A stretch of DNA of 64,000 bases from contig MNCI01010461.1 of assembly GCA_015680685.1 (NCBI GenBank), forward strand, positions 1,669 to 65,668, written 5' to 3'. This stretch comes from Gnetum montanum (taxonomy: Eukaryota; Streptophyta; Gnetopsida; Gnetales; Gnetaceae). The notes beneath the pieces were generated by a model that saw nothing but the letters and a program-made list of their open reading frames with translations, searched no databases and had not been told where the DNA came from. Shown in pieces: positions 34,850-47,659 of the stretch (positions are counted from its first letter, which is position 1; each line of letters starts with the position of its first letter). The translations under genes were made by a program, and so were the position numbers.

Positions 34850-35708
34850 TGATGAATTGCATTTTATGTCTACTCTGACATCGGGTATGTAACATTGAAA
34901 ACACGATGTCATGTACGTGATGTTGAGGTCTTGATGTAACGTCACGTACGTGACGTCAGAGTATATACTCTAGGCCTATAAATACTACACCTAGGCTCTA
35001 GTTTTCACAATCAGTTTTTGGTCATTTTCTAATTGAAGTAGCAAAGCTTTTGCCATTTCTTTCTTTCAGAGTTAGAATATTTTCTGAGTGCCCATAGAAG
35101 GAGTCTAAGTATTTATGGTTCTTTATTCAAGCACTGATGTACCTAAGTGCAGTAGTGTAATGAGAATAAAATGAACTCTTTTGACAATCCTTGTAGTACT
35201 AAGAATATATTAATATTTTCTTTAATGCATTTTACTTTCTTACTCTTTACTTTAATGCATTTGAATTAAGCAATTTATTTCTAGTTGTTAATGAACATGA
35301 ACATGACCACTTCGAGCATTCATATAATACTTGGTAACCCAGCAACGCTTAACATTTGGTAACCCAGCAGTGTTATATGTGTTCAAGAAAGTGGGACAGT
35401 TACTTGTGTTAGGCTAGATAGGCAGTAAACAAGTTAGATTTTAAATTGCTCTACTCTTCATTCTTGTTGTAGGCCATCAAATCTATAAAATATAAAGGAA
35501 GAAAAATCATATACCTCAATTACACTTAAACCATACCCTTGAACCTCACAAGTGTAGTTGGGAAGACAACGAACATTCTCAACGTCCATTGCACTTCCTA
35601 GAAGAGCGAGTGCATGAGATAACTATAGGTCCATGGAATTCAACGAGATTGCACGTAATGCCTTAGTGATCTATATGGTTGGGCATAGGGATACCTAGTC
35701 TCTCATTA
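34850..35708 (+). repeat. 3' LTR of the outer element (859 bp)
   Basis: It begins TGATGAATTGC and ends TCTCATTA (final CTCATCA mutated), followed by GTATC (35709-35713). U3 holds a palindrome block of a different wording, with GTCACGTACGTGAC (about 34940-34953) and AGAGTATATACTCT (34959-34972), directly before CTATAAATAC (34976-34985). It matches both parts of the 5' LTR. Confidence 0.9.
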
Positions 35709-35939
35709 GTATCTTTCATCATTCACCCTAACATCTACAAAATTTGAAAGAGAACTCATCCATGGAATTCATCATAGTTTTATAGTTGGATGTTAACCTA
35801 ACACTAATCCTCTTCCTTTCATAATTGATCTTTAAGATCAATAATGATAGAGTTGGATCCAATACTATTTGACATTGTAATCTCTAATACATATAGTCAA
35901 TTTAATACTTTTGCAAAACTTACATAGAACATAAAAAAA

Positions 35940-36060
35940 AGATCTTCACCAGGAGCCAAGGTACTCATCCTGCTAGGCAAGGTCCTGGAAGGGTTGGTAG
36001 ATGAGCAAAGGCCTTGAACCTAGGTCTTTAACTTGAGAAATGAGCACCTTACGATCACTC
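35940..36060 (-). mobile_element. SINE-like tRNA-derived repeat, second copy
   Basis: On the minus strand TGATCGTAAGGTGCTC (A-box like) is followed by CTCAAGTTAAAGACCTAGGTTC and AAGGCC (B-box like GGTTCAAGG, about 36010-36021), then a tail with GGATGAGTACCTTGGCTCC. It matches the copy at 7400-7620 in order and wording. Confidence 0.55.
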
Positions 36061-36859
36061 CAAACAACAATCCCCTTACATAGAACGTTAAAGTGCCTTA
36101 AATATGACTTGAATAAGCAATCATTTGCATAGAAATACTTGTCAAGTAACAAGATAATCAAATGATCCATTTGTCCATCCAATTTATAATAATTTTCATT
36201 TTTTTAAATGGAACTTAAATTATAAAATCTAGAAGCTCATAAGCTTGGTGCTCAAGGAATTAACTTTTCAAAGGTTAGAAGCATGCCCCTCACACACAAC
36301 AACACCACCCTCATTGCCCATTGCCCACAATACACCCTCCTCCCCACACCTTCCCTCCCCCACCCCCAACCCTAAGGTGCCCCCCACACTTGAGATATCA
36401 TTTTATTCCTCTATATTTCTTCTAAAGTATTATATTGACTATATGTCTTAGAATGTACTTATAATCATTCTTTTGGATTTTGACATCCCCATTTCCAACT
36501 CGTATAATTATAATTTGAGAAAACCAATGTACTAAACTCAATATATTTGCTTTGTTCTTTTTGGCTACTAACAAGGAAGCCTTTAGTAATAAGTAAACAC
36601 ACATGAGGACACTTATAAACAAGACCAAAGCCTAATCCTTTTTCTACCCCAAAGGGGTTTTTTTTTAGGATTAATTATAAGGATGAAAACCTACACTGGC
36701 ATCTCCAAAACTGTTGGCCCATTCATTTCCATTATTTTTGAAGTCTTTTTTTTTTCTTTTTGGTTATTGTTGGGATATGTTGATGTACTCGATTTTTATT
36801 TATTGTTGGGATATGTTTAACATTTCATCGCATGTACCCTGCAACATGGACAACCCACA

Positions 36860-36881
36860 CCCCCCCCCCCCCCCCCCCCCC
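36860..36881 (+). repeat. Homopolymer run of 22 C
   Basis: An uninterrupted C run in otherwise AT-rich DNA; its length may be inexact in the assembly. Confidence 0.95.
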
Positions 36882-37539
36882 AATGCTGATTTTTTTTTCT
36901 TATTTTGAGGTAAGGCAACTTGGGGCTGGTAGCACCATCCTAATGTTTAGTTATAAATAAAAAAATGAATAACAATATTTAAAAAAATTTCAAAATACAT
37001 AGATCATATAAGAGACAATTTAAAGAACAAGCCTAATGGCTTTTGGAATGCCTTTTCAAGTTTTCATCCTTATAACAAATATTGAAAAACCTTCCTCTAA
37101 GATAGGAAAAGGATCAAGCCTTGCCCTTATTCAAATGCATCCTCACAAGTTTTCACTTCTTACCAAGGGTTTCTTGTAAAGAGAAGGAGAAAACCCTTTC
37201 CAAACATAAAAAAACATATCAATCAAAATAAAGAACAACTAGTAACAAAAGCTAAAAGCTTCTCATCCTTGAGCTTCCAAAATAAAATGAAATTAATACT
37301 ATAAAAAACAAATTAATTTTTTAGCTTTTAATGGTAGTTTTTTGAATTTATTATTATTATGGTAAAAGTTGTAGCTAAAAAGCAACATCTTTGAGAAAAT
37401 GGTATTTAACTCCTAAAGAGAGGACATAATTATACTCTTATAAAATTGATATTTTTTCCAAGTCTAGAATGCCAACAAGTTTGGAACTTGTCTCAACACC
37501 TCTAAATCATCTCATACAGTAAGTTTGTAGCATTTCACA

Positions 37540-39560
37540 GGTTTAAGGACCTCTTAACACTAAAAAATCATCATTTTGACTCATTCCAATATTAGTATTG
37601 ACCTTTTTGGAATTAGAATTTTTGGCTGAAAATTTATCAAAAATTTTTCTAACTCTGGAACCAATGTTGATGATGACACTAGCATCAGCATCAACATCAC
37701 CACCGATGAGACATGCATCAATAGCATTTTGTAACATCAACAAGTCTTTGGCATTCCTTGTGTCTAACTTAGTAGCTTTCAACATAATCTTGAGGTCAAA
37801 TGGAATTCTTGGAAACTGAAAAATCTAATTTAGGTGAAGTTGCCAAAAATTTCACTAACTATGAGTATCACAATTCTTGAAATTCATAAAATGGCATCAT
37901 TAATCCTCATAATCAGCATTTCAGCCCATCCTAGGCTTCTTACATCCCTTGGCATTCCCTTAAACATCAATTTGGCTCATTTTTATGGCAATTCAGATGT
38001 CTTAGAAGTTTTTGGATCAGATTTGGAAAAGTCAGAAAAAATTTTCTAAGTTTTTAGCTAACGCTAACACTAGCATAACATTAACACTTTCAGTGTTGTC
38101 AACATCCAAATACAATGACCAATCTCAACATTTGACATCTTCTTCTAGCATTGTAGACTCCTCGATGTTATTTCGACATTAATTCAAAGGTAAACCAAGG
38201 TCTCAAAGGCTTAAAATTCCAACTTAGTCAAAATATCAACAATTTGGTTAAGTATGGCTGATGTCGACAATGATGAAAGTGTCAACACTTTCGATGTTAG
38301 TGTCATCCAATCACCAACATTTAAGTCTAGTATTCAACACCTTCTCTTGATCTCCCAACTTCCTCAGCATCATTCAACATCAACTAGGATGTCAAATGAA
38401 GTCTCATAAGTCCATTGACAAAACTTTGATAAATTTGTCAAAATTGAACCAAGTGTTGGTGACATCAACGTCAACCTCAACATCATCTTAATAGGTCATT
38501 GTGCTTACAAAGTAAAAACATCAAACTTGCTATTTTTGAACTTCATACCAACTTTGAATAAACTACACTTCAACTCCACATTTGACTTTACTAATCCTAA
38601 ATTAAAATTAGCAACTTTTGGCCTATAAATATGAGCTTTAAACATAAATTTATGTTCAATTTCTTGAGATTTGAAAGTACTTGTTAGATTTCAAAAGATT
38701 AAGAGCACAAGTACTTACCACCATCGTAGCACCCACATGCTCGATGGCCATCTTTGACACCTTCAATGTTAATTCCAAAGACAGAATTTTCAGGCCTCCA
38801 TAACACTTTTCTAAGTTAGAATTTTTCTAGCTCCAGCATTAGTGATAGGACCCTTAGTCGAAATGGTCCTATTTTTATCCAAAATTGACTCTAGATTGCA
38901 CCTACATCTTCTTCATCTATATTTTAATCCTTAAAAGGTTTAATTCCACTATTTGAATCCATGCTTTGCTTAAGATTTGAGCTTCTTTTATCAGTTTTAC
39001 TATACTTACATTTTTCACCTTTTTGCTTCATAGGAGGCAAATATTTTGTTACTCAGTAATAAAGCATTTTTATTATTTGGAAAAGGATCCAAGACCTTTT
39101 TTTCATATCATAGCAGCTCATTTTCATTATTTTATGCTCATGTATTCATATTCCATACTTAGAATATATTCTATCTCCTACATTGCATTCTCACTTAGTT
39201 AAATTTTTAGCATTTTACACTTTGTTATTTTTTCAACATAAAAACCCTATTATTTGGAAAGGAACCTAAAACCTTTTTCCCCATATTATAGTCTTGATAT
39301 TTTAATATTCATGTTTTATCCTTAGTTTTTATTCTACTGCTCATAATCTATTCCATACTTAATCATTTTTTCAATGATTTATACTTAGCCATATTTAGCA
39401 TTAAAACCTTGTTGTTTCATTATTCCCCTATCATCTCTTATTCATGTGTGATAGGCTAAGTTTGTATTTGATTAAAGGTTTTATGTTCCTTTGTTTCATA
39501 ATCATTGATATATCAAGGATTATATTAATCCAAAGACCATTTACAATTGCATGTTAAGTA
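37540..39560 (+). repeat. Degraded long LTR-like region of element F
   Basis: From 37540 to 38560 loose repeats of roughly 200 bases recur, marked by wording such as GTCAACACTTTCGATGTTAG and AACATCAACTAGGATGTC. A TATA box GCCTATAAATATGAG follows (about 38620-38634). A transcript-leader-like AT-rich region runs to 39560, and a gag fragment comes next. This is the order U3 repeats, TATA, R/U5, gag. No matching second LTR was found. Confidence 0.45.
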
Positions 39561-40440
39561 TCCTTTTGGGAGTGTGAAGAACATTTCTGCAAGAACAATA
39601 AGGTTGGACTAGGTAGTTCCAAAATACCAAGTGCAAGAGCTAAAGATATATGAAGAGAGGGATGACATAATCATTGATACTTTTCTCTTTGAAAAGAAGG
39701 AGTTATTAGAGATTCAAAAAATTGTTAAGATGGAAAATGTTCATATTGATACATAGTTCTTAAGTATAATAGCAAAGACTTGATGGTTGGAGATTCTATA
39801 AAATGAGAGGGCTAGAATAGCTGGAAAATCTACATAGATTGAGAAAGTTTAAAAAGGTGATTACTGAAAAAAATTTTATAGGAACTTCAAATGATTTAGC
39901 CTAGGCAAAGTTAAATGATATTCAATATATATTAGAACCAAAGGATGATATTCAAAAGTACCAACATTTCATATTTCAAGTCTCAAACATAAATGAAGCA
40001 ACTAAATATCAACTCTTTCTATAAAACCTTCAATCATGGATTTAATGAGAGCTAAAAACTTAGAAAGTTATGAGGTTTAGCGAGGCAATCAAGGTGATAG
40101 TTGATTTTAAGATGGAGAATATAGAAAATAAGAGAGTGGGTAATCACAAAAGAAAAATTTTGGGGAAGGATTTCAAGATAGAGATTTTGGAGCCTTCAAG
40201 GTTTTGCATGTTAATAATCCATCAACCACTCAATCCTTTCACTTAGAAGATGAGAAATATTGGGCTTCTAATCAATTGATAACCTTATAGAAAAACACGT
40301 ATGTTATGGAGGATTACCTCATAATACTCATAAACATTCTATGAAATGTTTTATTTCAAAGGGAAATCACTTAGCTAAAAATTGTCCTCATCTTCACTTG
40401 AATAAGTAATGGTGGAAAATATCTAAATAAGGACTAAAGG
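39561..40440 (+). pseudogene. gag fragment of element F with a zinc knuckle
   Basis: Around 39930-40080 the frame reads as a gag capsid end (DIQKYQHFIFQVSNINEATKY, then a Trp and many basic residues). At about 40298-40405 is CYGGLPHNTHKHSMK, then CFISKGNHLAKNC, a CCHC knuckle in which the second Cys is Ser. Stops are frequent. The style differs from the other gags here, closer to gypsy elements with a classical knuckle. Element C is inserted directly after it. Confidence 0.55.
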
Positions 40441-40500
40441 TTAAATGCATTATAATATGAACTTGGTAATCAATTGTAAATAACATATGAGAATGATTAG

Positions 40501-41440
40501 CAATAAGCAGTGGGCACCCCCTATGTCTAGCTATATGAATTACAACTGTTCACGCGCAACCCAATCGAATTCTGTGGATGGAACTAGTTTAGCTTCTAGA
40601 TTGTTTACCAATGATCATAGTTTGCTATCTTCCCCTTTGGACTAGTGGTAACTGTGTCACGTATGGTTAGGTCCAAAGTGAGGCATATGACTATTGATGT
40701 TATTTAAGGTTTATGCTACTCCTAACGATAATAGAAAAATTAATTATTTAATCTAATTAACAATGGAAGGTAATGTCTAAACTAGCCTACAAGCGATAAG
40801 TATCCATTCCTAGCTTGTCGTACACATCTTGAATCCACGTATCCACTATTGGGATTACCAAGCGCTATGCTATTGGGCGAACTAAGCACTAACGTTGTTG
40901 GGATTACCAATTGAATGTGTGTTTATGCTCAAAATTGGTCAGGCTCATTAGCCAATTAATTAATGTGTGTGAAAATGTAAATATTAACTAAGTACATGTA
41001 AAGTAAAATTGTCTGAAAAGTAAATTTAAACTAAGTCAAAGTGCTGCAATAAATATGAATCAATCTTGATCTTATTGCCATTCATGGAATGTGTCTAGGT
41101 ACATTGCCAATAAAATAAGACATCATTTAACTAACTCAAATCCAAACTGTAGGCACTTATTGACTGCAAGGATTCAACTACTTTATTGACAAAAGAATAC
41201 CAAATACACAATGGGGGCACACGTATTTATAGGCAAAAACACACACTACATCAACGAGGCTACATCGATGCATACCCGTCAATGTAGCTATGATATCGCA
41301 TCTATGACATCGCAAATGCAATGTAGCATCTACAATGTAGCAACTAACTAAGACACATCATCAAGGATGCTACAACACAAACGTGATGCAGTATCTACGA
41401 CATAGAATCTACAATATCTTAGCCAATTGATACTTCATCA
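40501..41440 (-). repeat. 3' LTR of element C (about 940 bp)
   Basis: It opens on the minus strand TGATGAAGTATC next to the purine tract; the far end has lost the TG...CA match (CAATAAGCAG). The minus-strand TATA lies near CCTATAAATACG (about 41224-41235). U3 has a third palindrome wording, with CATTGTAGATGCTAC-type repeats. Shared blocks GGATTACCAAGCG and CACCCCCTA confirm the family. Confidence 0.75.
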
Positions 41441-43594
41441 TACCCCCACGACTGACTAAAAACTTATCTTTGAGTTAACAGAATAGGACTGAGGTTTCTT
41501 TACAAAAAATTGGGAAAGTATAGGATTATTAACTAACACTAAATACTACATTACAAAATTTATTTGAGTGGATGCATACAAAATGACAAAATGACAAAAA
41601 TATTGAATAGACATTAAAGATTACAAAATTTGTAGAGGTCTTTAAAAATTTGTTGTGGGAAACTTCCAACCTTAATGTTATGTTGATGCTTTTTTTTATG
41701 CAAAGCATTCTTAAAGGATGAACTAATATTTCTTTTCATCATCCCCAGGATCTACCAATCATGTGATGCTTGAGCTATTATCCTATATGTGCTATTATTT
41801 TTCCATGGCATATCCTCCGCTGTTTGCCTCTTGGCTTTGTTTTCATGCATGGCAAAAGACCTTTCATCTTAGGAATTCCTTTTAGCATCACCTACGATCA
41901 CCAAAGGATTACCATTAGTTTTGGTAAATTTTCCTTAATAATTAACCTTTTTCATATCTTAGTTAGCTTAGCTCAAAAGATGTTAGTGTTTTACACACAA
42001 GGTGATGATAGCGTACTATTCCCAAGGCTATGAGGTAACTAAAATCATCAAGATTTTTGCATTATTTTGATCAATTACTATTAGTTGCCATAATGCTCAA
42101 AAATAGGATGTTAGGAAAAAATTTTAAAATTTTCAAAGTGAACATCCCTAGGCCTCATGACTAATAAGCGTAACTCCAAAAGCACACAAGTTTTTGAATA
42201 ATTGAAATCAAAGATTTAATACAAAAGATGGCCATGAAATTTTTTGGAAGTTGAAGGCTATTGAGATAGAAAAGTAGGAAAAATTAATTAAAATTGATGA
42301 AAAGTAGTCCCAAAAGCATGCATAAATTTAGAGAAACTATCAATGATGGTCTAGAAGATGTGAAGGTTAGTTCAAAGCCATGACCAACAAAAGTTATCCA
42401 AGTGGGTCCTCCCCAAAGCAAGCTCTTACCATAATGCCCTTACATAACCACTTCTATAAATGTCTGTGGGCACCCAAGAAGTTAAATGTAGATCATGTTT
42501 TTATTTCAAAAAACACACAACTGCCTCAGTTTGGATGCTACACTATACTACACAAAACCAAAGGCTCATAATTATATTCCATAGTGAGGTGAATAATGGG
42601 ATGAGAATGGATTATAGAGATAGGGATGTAAGGTACTTAACCATGTCTACAATAAGTTCTTGTGGCAAATGTGGTTAAAATGATCTACATACCTATCTAT
42701 CCAAGTTTCAAACCAAGTCCATACCAAAACAATGACCTTGCATTCATGTATTCCTTCTTGCCAACCATCATGAGTCCACAACCACACCAATGAACAATCA
42801 TCACTCCAAAAAGAGAAGAAAAGAGAAGAAGGAAAGAAGGGCCTTAGTTAGAGAGGCACCTTCAAGCATGGGTAACATGTCTTTCCAGCCCCATAATCAG
42901 TGCTTTAGCTTGTTATTGTGTCTAAGGGATGTGCTTTGAATTTCCATTATTGTTTGTTTTTTTTTCTTTTTTTTTGTATTTTATATTTTTTGAAATGGGA
43001 AACACACCATGCAAAGACATAGCTTCCTACTTATTGGTCAATGAAGGAGTGATGATATGTTCCATGAGGAGTCATAAACCATATAAAGAAAGTCAAGAAG
43101 AGAACCCAACAAATTCCCTCGAGGTCACATCCTTTGCCATTCCCACTTGGTCGTTTTTTCTTTCTTCAAGATACAATGATCATTCATTAATTTTAGTTTC
43201 ATGAAAGAAGAACCAAATTGTTTTCATGACAAAGACCTTCTATTCAAAGAACTAGAGGGATAGATGAGGTGGTCTCATTGCTTTACACAATTACTTACCC
43301 AGTCATCTTGATAGCATAGCACAAAAACCCAACACATAGCATTGACTTCTACATCATGACTTCGTAATATTATTAATGAAAACATAAAAGACATTCATAA
43401 ACGTAAAGAAAAAGACTTAAGAAAAAAGAAAATTATAAAGAAAAGAGAAGAAAAATATTAAGAAATGGAAAACATATTAAGAATCATAAAATGTTAAAAG
43501 AAGTGGGAAAATGATAAAGAATTGTAAAACAAAAAAGTGAAAAGCACTTATTAGTTCTTGAATAAAGATGGGGCATCTCCCCCATGACTAAGCT
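41441..43594 (-). repeat. 3' spacer and G-tract of element C
   Basis: It is homologous to 1-660 and 21240-22590, for example the stretch read on + as 'CAAGTGGGTCCTCCCCAAAG' at 42398-42417, which recurs near 21540. One unit of the repeat seen three times at 33413-33657 occurs near 42920-42950. No gene is seen. Confidence 0.65.
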
Positions 43595-43599
43595 TAAAG

Positions 43600-45510
43600 G
43601 TAGGAGCTAATAAGTGGATTGGTTGGTTTCATGTATCTTTTAAATGGTTTTACACTCTTATTTCCAAGCCACTAGGTGTCTTCTGGTTTAGTGGCTACTA
43701 TGTAGAATAGTTTTTGCTCACACACTTATTTCTAGTGGATCCGTATAGGGGTTGTGTTAATATTTCAAGCTTCCAGCCTACAATTGTACCCTTTATCATT
43801 ATTATTGATGCATGGAGGCTTTTGTCTCTTCATAGTGATAGGTTCATCATTTTCATCCTATGTTGGAGTGGTGATGGTTGTTGGCTTTTGCGTATGATCA
43901 GGAGATATCGTTTTTGTAAGGAAGGATGTTACACCATGTTGACCTTGTATAGGTTTCGATGCATTGGTAGGTCTACAAGTTTTGTGCTTGTGTGAGGAAA
44001 CTGCCCTAAAGAAAGGACATTTCTGAGGTTGTGGTTGAGATTTACTAGCATTGTCATTTTTATGTATGTTCATAACACAAGTGTTATTCTTTCATTGATG
44101 TTGTTGTGTCAAACCTTCCTATGTTATTGGCAGTGACATATGGTGGAGGGAAGTATGAGAATATTGAAGACATGATGAAGAATGAGAGGCATGAGGTTGT
44201 GATCCCACAAAAGATGTCGTGGGTTGATATTATTTGGGAGAGTGGAAATAGTGATTTGAGGTAGAGGAAGTAGAACTAGTTGGAGAAACATGTTGTTGAA
44301 CGTAATATCCATACAAATTCAACTAGCCACAAGGATAGTGCTGGTTTAATGATGGCCTCCCCATGACCATCGATTTTGCCACTATGGTTGATAGTAGTTT
44401 TGAGGCTAATAAGAAGCCCCACTAGGATATTATGGTTGGTTGTAGGACTATCTATAATTACCTTATAGGGTAATTTCCTAGGCATTTGCTTTTGTACAAA
44501 CTTGGGATTCAAAGCAAAGGCCCAATACTCATGTAGATGTATCATGACTAGGCAATAGCTCTTTGGATGGTCATATAGGTAGATGTCACATCCATCATCC
44601 TCTTCTATGGTTGAGTCTATAGCCTCTTCTCCTATAGTCATTTTCCCTTTTTGTCAATGAGTGTTCATACCTATTTCTTAGTTCTTTTTTCTCCTCTTAT
44701 TTTGATCACTTCATTTGTTTTATGTTGCCCTCTCCTCTATGGTTTTCATGTAAGGTTTAACTTCTTTATTCATCAATTCCCACATCTTATCTATCCTTGC
44801 TTCAAGCTCATCAATAAACTTTTGTATTGACAAGGTTTGTTGTGAGATCACCTCATTGAGAGCTACCTCTTTTTCCTCGTCATAAGCATGAACCCTCTTC
44901 TTTTGAAAAGTTGGATCCTAGGTATATTCCTCTACATTCTCTCATTTACATAACTATCTCTCTTCTTTTTCCACTTACACAATTAACCTTTGTATTTGAT
45001 GGGCTTTCAGTTTATATAACCGACCTTGGGCATAAATCCCAAAGGTCTACCTTGTTTTATTACAAAGCCCATCTATGATGTGGAAAAGTTGCTCTTTTTA
45101 AGAAAAATCATGGCATGGACATCTATGTAATAGAGAATAGTATCTATCCAAAGTCACATCCAAGGATTCATGTCTTTCTTACTTTCATCGTTGGATTTGT
45201 TTTCATAGGTTGGACACTCTTGCATAGGTTTGATATTTTTCTTCAAAGAGTTCCAACATTGTGGACCATTGATGAATGGAATCTAATTCCAACAATCTAT
45301 ACCAACTTTTAGCTTCATCTATTAGTGTCCTAAGAGAGAGCTTAAGCTTTTTCCACTTGTGTTCAGTGTTTTGCAAGGTGCAAGCATCATGGAAGGCTTG
45401 TAAATGATGTTGTGGATTAGAATTATACCTCCCCTAAATTTAGGAATGTTGTTCATATTAAGTCATTTGATGTGGCTATCCCTTGAAACACTACAAAAAT
45501 TTGCATGTTA
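43600..45510 (-). pseudogene. gag of element C (broken, N-terminus missing)
   Basis: From 45510 downwards it reads NMNNIPKF, LQAFHDACTLQNTEHKWKK and TLIDEAKSWYRLLELDSI, matching the capsid region of element E (63329-63540). Farther on, 44641-44276 includes EEDDGCDIYLYDHPKSYC, the Cys/His block that corresponds to the outer element's GCNVCQYEHLKGCC. It ends in PQPQKCPFFRAVSSHKHKTC (about 44035-43976). Several shifts and stops occur. Confidence 0.7.
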
Positions 45511-47216
45511 TGGATAATTTTCATCATGTAGCTTTCACCCCATGAAACCCAAGGCAAAACTTCATTGTAAATGTGAACATTGTAACCCACAGTGGGCAAT
45601 TTCACATACTTTATACTTTTGGGGCTAAAAATGCCTCATAAGTGGTCAAAGCCTCATTCCCTAAGTGGAAAAAGTTACCTAGCATCGATATTTGGGCTTG
45701 GGGGGGTCAAAATGCCTTTTGGAATGCCCAAAGTGGCAATTTGATGGGTTTTATGGGGAGTATACATTTTTCCATGCTGGAAACACTTGCAGGGGAGAAG
45801 ATCTCATCTACCCCTAGTGTGGAAGGATGGAGGTTTCCTCCTCAGCTTGGAAACTTTTTCCCTTCAACATGGAGATTGCATGCTTAGCTTAAGAACCTTC
45901 CCCTTTAGCATGGAAGTTTTCCCCTAGCATGGAGACTCCATTCCCAATGTTGAAATTGCATGCCCTTAGCATGGAAGTCACAATAGCCAAATTTCAACAC
46001 TTCATGCACTCCAATGTTGACCAGCCACTTCAACAAGCATGGTGGAGAGTTCAACGTGGAAGGTGTGCACTTGTTACTATTTATAGTAAATAGAATGACC
46101 ATGGGAGGAAGGCACTTACTATATATGGTAACCTCCCAAATTTGGGCACGCATCTCACCTAAATGAGGTAAAAATTTGCAACAATTTGCAGCCATTGTAC
46201 AACCAAATCATAGTCATTTTGCAACACCATTCATTGCCCAAAACCTATAAAATCAACCCCAAACACCATTTACAAGTTCCATAATTTTTCACAATTCAAC
46301 ACTTTTGCAGTTCCACTCTTTTGACACTTGAACATATTGAGCACACATACATTTTTTCAAGCAATAATTTCACTTGGGGCATTCTCAAGCACTCAAGAGA
46401 TTTTGCAATCTCCCACGTTTGCATTCTCTTGAACCCTAGTGTGGAAGCATTATCACTCTAAGACTTGTCGATTTTTGGTGTCAATACTGGACTTATAAGA
46501 TTTCCAAACCCCAATGTGGAGAACTCTAGCATCCAAATTTTCCACTTTTCTCACCTCCAACAGTAGCCAACGTTGCAAATCTAAGATTGTGGCACATAAG
46601 GTTTGATAGCATCAAGAGTGGCAGGGCATCCAAATCATGGAGTTGACTACATTGACTTCAATGGACCCTAAATCCCCATCCAAGTGGACCTCCTAGCTAC
46701 CCATTCAAGCACCATTTGTACACATTTCTTTGAATTATTCTTTATTTTTTTCTCAATAAAGTTTTAAGTTTTAGGTTTAGTGGCCAAGATATATTTGTTT
46801 ATTTTTTGTACATTATTCAAAGCTATTATCAATTTTTGCATTTCTTTTCTTTACATTATTTTGTAAACCTCCCAAGTCCCTGATTGATCTAACAAACTAG
46901 CCAGGGCACCTCAAATCCCATTCTTTGTAAATGCCCTAGGGATTCGAGGTTGAGGACTTTTTTGCATTTGATTCATTGATCTTCATTCTAGCCATTGACC
47001 TTTCCGGTTGCAATAGTTTTAAGAAGGGCCTTTGCTTGATTTGTATGGCTAAATCTAATTATCATTGTTGCCAATGTTGCCTATCACATTGAAACTTTCA
47101 TTTTTTAGTCAAAACTTTTGAATCTACATTTTAATCAATGCTACCATCCATCCTCCTCTGCTTCCAAGACCTAGCATGGAGTGGCAGGTGTTTAGGCTTT
47201 GCAATTTTTACAGCAG
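45511..47216 (+). repeat. LTR-like 5' region of element D
   Basis: The U3-like part (45640-46200) has many short repeats of AGCATGGA and GGTGGAGAGTT type. A TATA box CCTATAAAATC stands at about 46243-46253. AATAAAG at 46757 is a candidate polyadenylation signal. The A-rich and C-rich repeat wording resembles 60160-61445 on the other side of D. The boundaries and a primer site were not found, so this assignment is inferential. Confidence 0.4.
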
Positions 47217-47659
47217 NNNNNNNNNNNNNNNNNNNNNNNNNNNNNNNNNNNNNNNNNNNNNNNNNNNNNNNNNNNNNNNNNNNNNNNNNNNNNNNNNNNN
47301 NNNNNNNNNNNNNNNNNNNNNNNNNNNNNNNNNNNNNNNNNNNNNNNNNNNNNNNNNNNNNNNNNNNNNNNNNNNNNNNNNNNNNNNNNNNNNNNNNNNN
47401 NNNNNNNNNNNNNNNNNNNNNNNNNNNNNNNNNNNNNNNNNNNNNNNNNNNNNNNNNNNNNNNNNNNNNNNNNNNNNNNNNNNNNNNNNNNNNNNNNNNN
47501 NNNNNNNNNNNNNNNNNNNNNNNNNNNNNNNNNNNNNNNNNNNNNNNNNNNNNNNNNNNNNNNNNNNNNNNNNNNNNNNNNNNNNNNNNNNNNNNNNNNN
47601 NNNNNNNNNNNNNNNNNNNNNNNNNNNNNNNNNNNNNNNNNNNNNNNNNNNNNNNNNNN
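47217..47659. other. Assembly gap (443 N)
   Basis: Unknown sequence between the LTR-like region and gag of element D. Open frames across it are artefacts. A block at 47660-47715 is repeated with changes at 48178-48240 (both end in TTGTTACCAAC), so a local duplication may have caused the gap. Confidence 0.99.

Larger units (their letters stand above)
12165..35708 (+). mobile_element. Outer gypsy (Ogre/Tat/Athila-like) element with several nested insertions
   Basis: Matching LTRs lie at both ends (12165-12848 continued at 15373-15550, and 34850-35708), with an exact GTATC duplication outside. Inside come a primer site, gag, protease, RT, RNase H, integrase and a 2-kb 3' spacer, all in + orientation. 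Insertions interrupt it at 12849-15372, 16972-26146, 29139-29791 and 31408-32471; removing them leaves about 10-11 kb, a normal length. All coding parts carry several stops, so the copy is dead. Confidence 0.9.
35714..37539. other. Intergenic stretch right of the outer element
   Basis: AT-rich sequence that was contiguous with 11349-12164 before the outer insertion. It holds a SINE-like copy (35940-36060), a Pro-rich chance frame (36245-36451) and a run of 22 C (36860-36881). No gene is supported. Confidence 0.5.
40501..45510 (-). mobile_element. Element C: gag-only derivative, 5'-truncated
   Basis: In minus orientation it has part of gag (45510-43600), a G-tract palindrome (about 43568-43594), the family spacer (to 41441), a purine tract (AGTCGTGGGGGTA, 41441-41453) and a 3' LTR (41440-40501). 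Neither pol nor the extra ORF lies between gag and spacer. Its gag starts in the middle, next to the region assigned to D, so the 5' LTR is missing or displaced. Confidence 0.75.

Noticed and set aside
36245-36451. Pro/Ser/His-rich frame on the plus strand
   Set aside because: Low-complexity CCTCCC/ACACAC sequence in intergenic DNA; no conserved residues or neighbours.
37543-38049. Small frames (minus 37543-37785, plus 37598-37819, plus 37834-38049) considered as a gene
   Set aside because: They overlap on opposite strands within degenerate repeats of the F LTR-like region; no family is recognised.
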